DNA of 24,916 bases, taken from Nitrospirota bacterium (lineage in GTDB: Bacteria > NPL-UPA2 > JAGMAN01). Positions within the stretch are counted from its first letter, which is position 1. Every line of letters starts with the position of its first letter. The translations under genes and the position numbers were made by a program. The stretch lies in contig JAUWHM010000129.1 of NCBI GenBank assembly GCA_030605915.1, positions 1 through 24,916 of the forward strand, read 5' to 3'. The notes beneath the pieces were generated by a model. It searched no databases and was not told the DNA's origin. It was given only the letters and a program-made list of their open reading frames with translations. This document shows positions 22,558 through 24,916 of this stretch, piece by piece.

Positions 22558-22794
22558 ATGAAGGCATCTATCGTCCCGCTAACCATGGCTCTTCCTGGTA
22601 AGAAAATGAGAGTTGTTTCCCTATCAGGTGGCAGGGGTTTTCAACAGCACCTGGTTAACATGGGATTGGACGTTGGTTCAGAGATTGAGGTTATCCATCA
22701 TGGAGCGCCAGGACCTTTTCTTGTAGCTGTTAAAGAAACCCGTCTTGCCATCGGATTTGGCATGGCGCAGAAGATTATGGTTCATGTGGAGTGA
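22558..22794 (+). CDS. feoA: FeoA-like protein (second)
   Basis: A 78-residue FeoA-like protein when started at ATG 22558. An in-frame GTG at 22525 would add 11 residues but has no ribosome-binding site, and the length from 22558 matches the 77-residue copy at 18498. The pattern is MRVVSLSGGRGFQQHLVNMGLDVGSEIEVIHHGAPGPFLVAVKETRLAIGFGMAQKIMV, here read as the same PGP...GMAQ subtype as the first FeoA. A purine-rich AGGAAAGGG stretch lies about 20 bases upstream, which is rather far. Twenty bases separate it from the third feoA. It probably assists the divergent FeoB encoded downstream. Confidence 0.85.
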   Translation: MKASIVPLTMALPGKKMRVVSLSGGRGFQQHLVNMGLDVGSEIEVIHHGAPGPFLVAVKETRLAIGFGMAQKIMVHVE

Positions 22795-22814
22795 TAGGTG
22801 AGGAGTAAGAGACA

Positions 22815-23039
22815 ATGACTCTGGACAAACTAAAACCCGGTCAGGAATGCCGGGTAGTAGAAGTGAAGGTGGGCGGTGTTGTAGGACAGCGGTTGTCCGA
22901 TATGGGCTTTGTTCCTGAAACACGGATAAAGGTTATCCGCAATGCCCCCTTAGTGGATCCGATTGCTCTTTTACTGAGGGGATACCAGGTTAGCATTCGC
23001 CATTCTGAGGCGAAGGAGATAGAGGTAACTCCATTATGA
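22815..23039 (+). CDS. feoA: FeoA-like protein (third)
   Basis: A 74-residue FeoA-like protein with AGGAG nine bases before its ATG. The sequence LDKLKPGQECRVVEVK, then LSDMGFVPETRIKVIRNAPLVDPIALLLRGYQVSIRHSEAKEIEV, belongs to the other FeoA subtype (DPI...RGYQVSIR), like the domain attached to the DtxR regulator. Its stop overlaps the start of the second feoB (ATGA), so the two are translated together. The second feo set therefore contains one FeoA of each subtype, as does the first. Confidence 0.88.
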   Translation: MTLDKLKPGQECRVVEVKVGGVVGQRLSDMGFVPETRIKVIRNAPLVDPIALLLRGYQVSIRHSEAKEIEVTPL

Positions 23040-24916
23040 GAAATGAATCCAGGGAGATATTAGTAGCGGTAGCTGGTCAGCCTAATTCAGGCAAATCAAC
23101 TATCTTTAATCTCCTCACTGGAGCCAGACAGCATGTAGCCAACTATCCTGGTATAACCGTAGAGAAGAAGACCGGAACTTACAATTTTAAAGGGGATAAA
23201 ACAATACTGGTTGACCTTCCTGGAAGTTACAGCCTTACTTCCTATACCTTGGAGGAGCGGATAGCCAGGGATTTTGTGCTGCATGAGAAACCGGATGTGA
23301 TGGTGGATATCATAGATACCTCCAATTTAGAGCGAAGCCTTTATTTAGCCTTTCAATTAGCTGAGATGGGTGTCCCTCTGGTTCTTGACCTGAATATGAT
23401 GGATGTAGCAAAAAGGCGTGGTTTTGAGATTGACTTAGAGGAACTCTCCCGGCAGACGGGAGCTTCAGTAGTTGGGACAGTAGGCTCAAGAGGTAAAGGA
23501 AAGAAGGAGCTTCGCCAGACCATACATGACGCCCACAAGAATAGAGAGAAGCGGACGCCTATTCACCTCAATTATGGGGAAAGATTGGAGCCCGTTTTGT
23601 CCCGCTTAGAGAGAGAATTATCAAAAGACCCACGGCTTACAGAACGTTATCTTGGTCGCTGGCTGGCGGTGAAACTGATGGAGAATGACAGTGAGGCGCA
23701 GAGAATAGTCAAAAAACATTCCAGGAATGCAGAAGCCATCCTGGATACTGTTGCCCGGGAGAGAAAGGATTTTATTTCCCAATATCAGATTACTCCAGAA
23801 AAGCTCATTGCCCAGAGCCGTTATCAGACTGCCGAGGAGATTGTCCAACGTTGTGTCAGGCGGACAAAAGAAACATGGCGCACCTTGACTGATAAGGTTG
23901 ACCAGGTTCTTTGTAACCGATTTGCAGGCCCGCTCATTCTGTTGGGAACTATCTATGCTTTGTATAACCTCTCTATTGTTCAGGGCTACAGAATTACTAA
24001 CTATACCTGGCCTCTTCTTGCCGCCTTTCAAAAATTCGCTGTCAAAATGCTTCCTTCAGGAGGATTTATCTTTGACCCGTTGTTGCGTGCTATGCCTTTA
24101 GGTGTCATCAGTGGAATTGTAGCAGTATTGAATTATGTGCCCATATTTATAATCTTATTTATCCTGATAGCGGTTATGGAAGATACTGGCTATATGGTCC
24201 GTATGGCATTTATTCTTGATAGAATTTTCAGATACTTTGGTCTTCATGGCCAATCGGTCTTGCCTCTGGTGCTGAGTGGAGTATATGTAGGAGGATGTGC
24301 AATACCCGGGGTTATGGCCTGCCGTGCCATAAAAGATGAGAAAGCCCGTCTGGCAACGATTATGGTAGTTCCCCTTATGAACTGCTTAGCCAAGATTCCC
24401 TTGTATGTACTTCTTATCGGTTTATTCTTTGCCGCCTATAAGGGTCTCATTATGTTCTTTATCGCTACCATTACCATTATCATTGCCTTAGGGGTAGCCA
24501 AGGCCCTGAGCCTCACCGTGCTTAGAAGAAAAGAATCGGCTCCCTTTGTATTAGAGATGCCTCCTTATCACCTGCCGACAATCTCAGGTGTCCTGCGTCG
24601 GGCGCTGGAGCGAATATGGCTCTTTGTTAAAAAAATTATAACGGTAGTTTTTTTAGTGATGGTCCTCGTTTATTTCCTCATCAACTTCCCTGGATTAAGC
24701 AAGGAAAGAAAAGCTCACTATAATAATCAGGCTGAAAAGGCAACCCAGACATTCTCTAAGAAAATAGGGAAAGATAACCGCTACGCAGAGATTTTAGCTG
24801 GAGATAAATTAATGGAGTTTGCAAGTTATTTTGCTGATTATAAAAGTTCCAAAATGGGGGCTAAAGGAGAAGAGGCGGAAAAAGCCATTGACCAAAAATT
24901 CAGGGAAAGAAATTTT
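23036..24916 (+). CDS. feoB: FeoB-like transporter, divergent second copy (3' end outside window)
   Basis: At least 627 residues, open to the window edge. The ATG at 23036 lies in the upstream stop. The G domain has G1 GQPNSGKST (14-22), NYPGITVEKKTG, G3 DLPGSYSL and G4 NMMD, so GTP binding should be intact. The membrane part follows the FeoB plan (AVMEDTGYMVRMAFILDR, LHGQSVLPLVL), but both gates are altered: GGCAIPGVMACRAIKDEKAR with Cys421 instead of GCNVPAIMATR, and NCLAKIPLY (449-457) instead of SCGARLPVY. A short insertion (SGVYV) precedes the first gate. After the gate region, a charged soluble stretch (ERKAHYNNQAEKATQTF to the edge) replaces the usual short loop. It may carry Fe(II) with different properties, or another divalent metal; that is inference. 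Confidence 0.9.
   Translation, partial: MRNESREILVAVAGQPNSGKSTIFNLLTGARQHVANYPGITVEKKTGTYNFKGDKTILVDLPGSYSLTSYTLEERIARDFVLHEKPDVMVDIIDTSNLERSLYLAFQLAEMGVPLVLDLNMMDVAKRRGFEIDLEELSRQTGASVVGTVGSRGKGKKELRQTIHDAHKNREKRTPIHLNYGERLEPVLSRLERELSKDPRLTERYLGRWLAVKLMENDSEAQRIVKKHSRNAEAILDTVARERKDFISQYQITPEKLIAQSRYQTAEEIVQRCVRRTKETWRTLTDKVDQVLCNRFAGPLILLGTIYALYNLSIVQGYRITNYTWPLLAAFQKFAVKMLPSGGFIFDPLLRAMPLGVISGIVAVLNYVPIFIILFILIAVMEDTGYMVRMAFILDRIFRYFGLHGQSVLPLVLSGVYVGGCAIPGVMACRAIKDEKARLATIMVVPLMNCLAKIPLYVLLIGLFFAAYKGLIMFFIATITIIIALGVAKALSLTVLRRKESAPFVLEMPPYHLPTISGVLRRALERIWLFVKKIITVVFLVMVLVYFLINFPGLSKERKAHYNNQAEKATQTFSKKIGKDNRYAEILAGDKLMEFASYFADYKSSKMGAKGEEAEKAIDQKFRERNF

Overview
The window looks like a chromosomal segment from a Gram-negative, probably anaerobic bacterium. 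It encodes a TonB-dependent receptor, ExbB/ExbD/TonB, a beta-barrel porin and a probable LPS-heptose epimerase, all of which imply an outer membrane. It also carries two ferrous-iron (Feo) systems and the end of a nickel regulator. I cannot name the species. Short palindromic and tandem repeats are scattered between and even inside genes, a pattern I associate with candidate-phylum and deltaproteobacterium-like genomes. Every gene I accept is on the + strand.

Layout. (1) 2-1503: the 3' end of nikR, a HypA-like gene that lacks its zinc-ribbon segment, and an overlapping HldD-like epimerase. (2) 1504-1813: a repeat-rich leader with a possible, degenerate cobalamin-riboswitch-like core and a strong hairpin, ahead of a BtuB-type TonB-dependent receptor. 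(3) 4137-12663: a tightly coupled string whose junctions overlap by 4 nt or are 2 nt apart. It encodes an ABC-2 exporter pair, a BtuF/FecB-type binding protein, a BtuC/FecCD-type permease, a BtuD/FecE-type ATPase and a CobN/ChlH-type metal-chelatase large subunit. (4) 12696-16570: a fused ChlI-ChlD chelatase motor, then ExbB, ExbD and TonB. (5) 16571-17615: a PIN-domain toxin-like gene with an overlapping 56-residue partner, driven by its own promoter, ended by a rho-independent terminator, and bracketed by two copies of the last ~42 bp of tonB. (6) 17637-24916: an iron region with a DtxR-type regulator carrying a FeoA domain, FeoA, FeoB, an OprB-like porin, two more FeoA proteins and a second, divergent FeoB that runs off the window.

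How the parts may work together. The TonB receptor, ExbBD-TonB and BtuFCD-like proteins form a complete route for a large metal chelate across both membranes. The CobN-like protein and its AAA+/VWA partner would then act on a tetrapyrrole in the cytoplasm. No other corrin-biosynthesis genes are visible, so the set could be cobalt insertion tied to corrinoid salvage, or import and metal removal from a metallotetrapyrrole. The second idea has a precedent in the CobN-like HmuS of Bacteroidota heme-uptake operons. The adjacent Feo cluster carries two DtxR-type operators (TTAGG-N4-CCTAA), one on the promoter of the regulator gene and one just before feoB, so iron-responsive control is likely there.

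Most notable points: the complete uptake-plus-chelatase cassette, the zinc-ribbon-less HypA, a palindromic repeat fused in frame to the binding-protein gene, tandem repeats that built part of the ChlID linker and the exbD stop, the tonB-end duplication around the PIN module, and the second FeoB with altered gate motifs.
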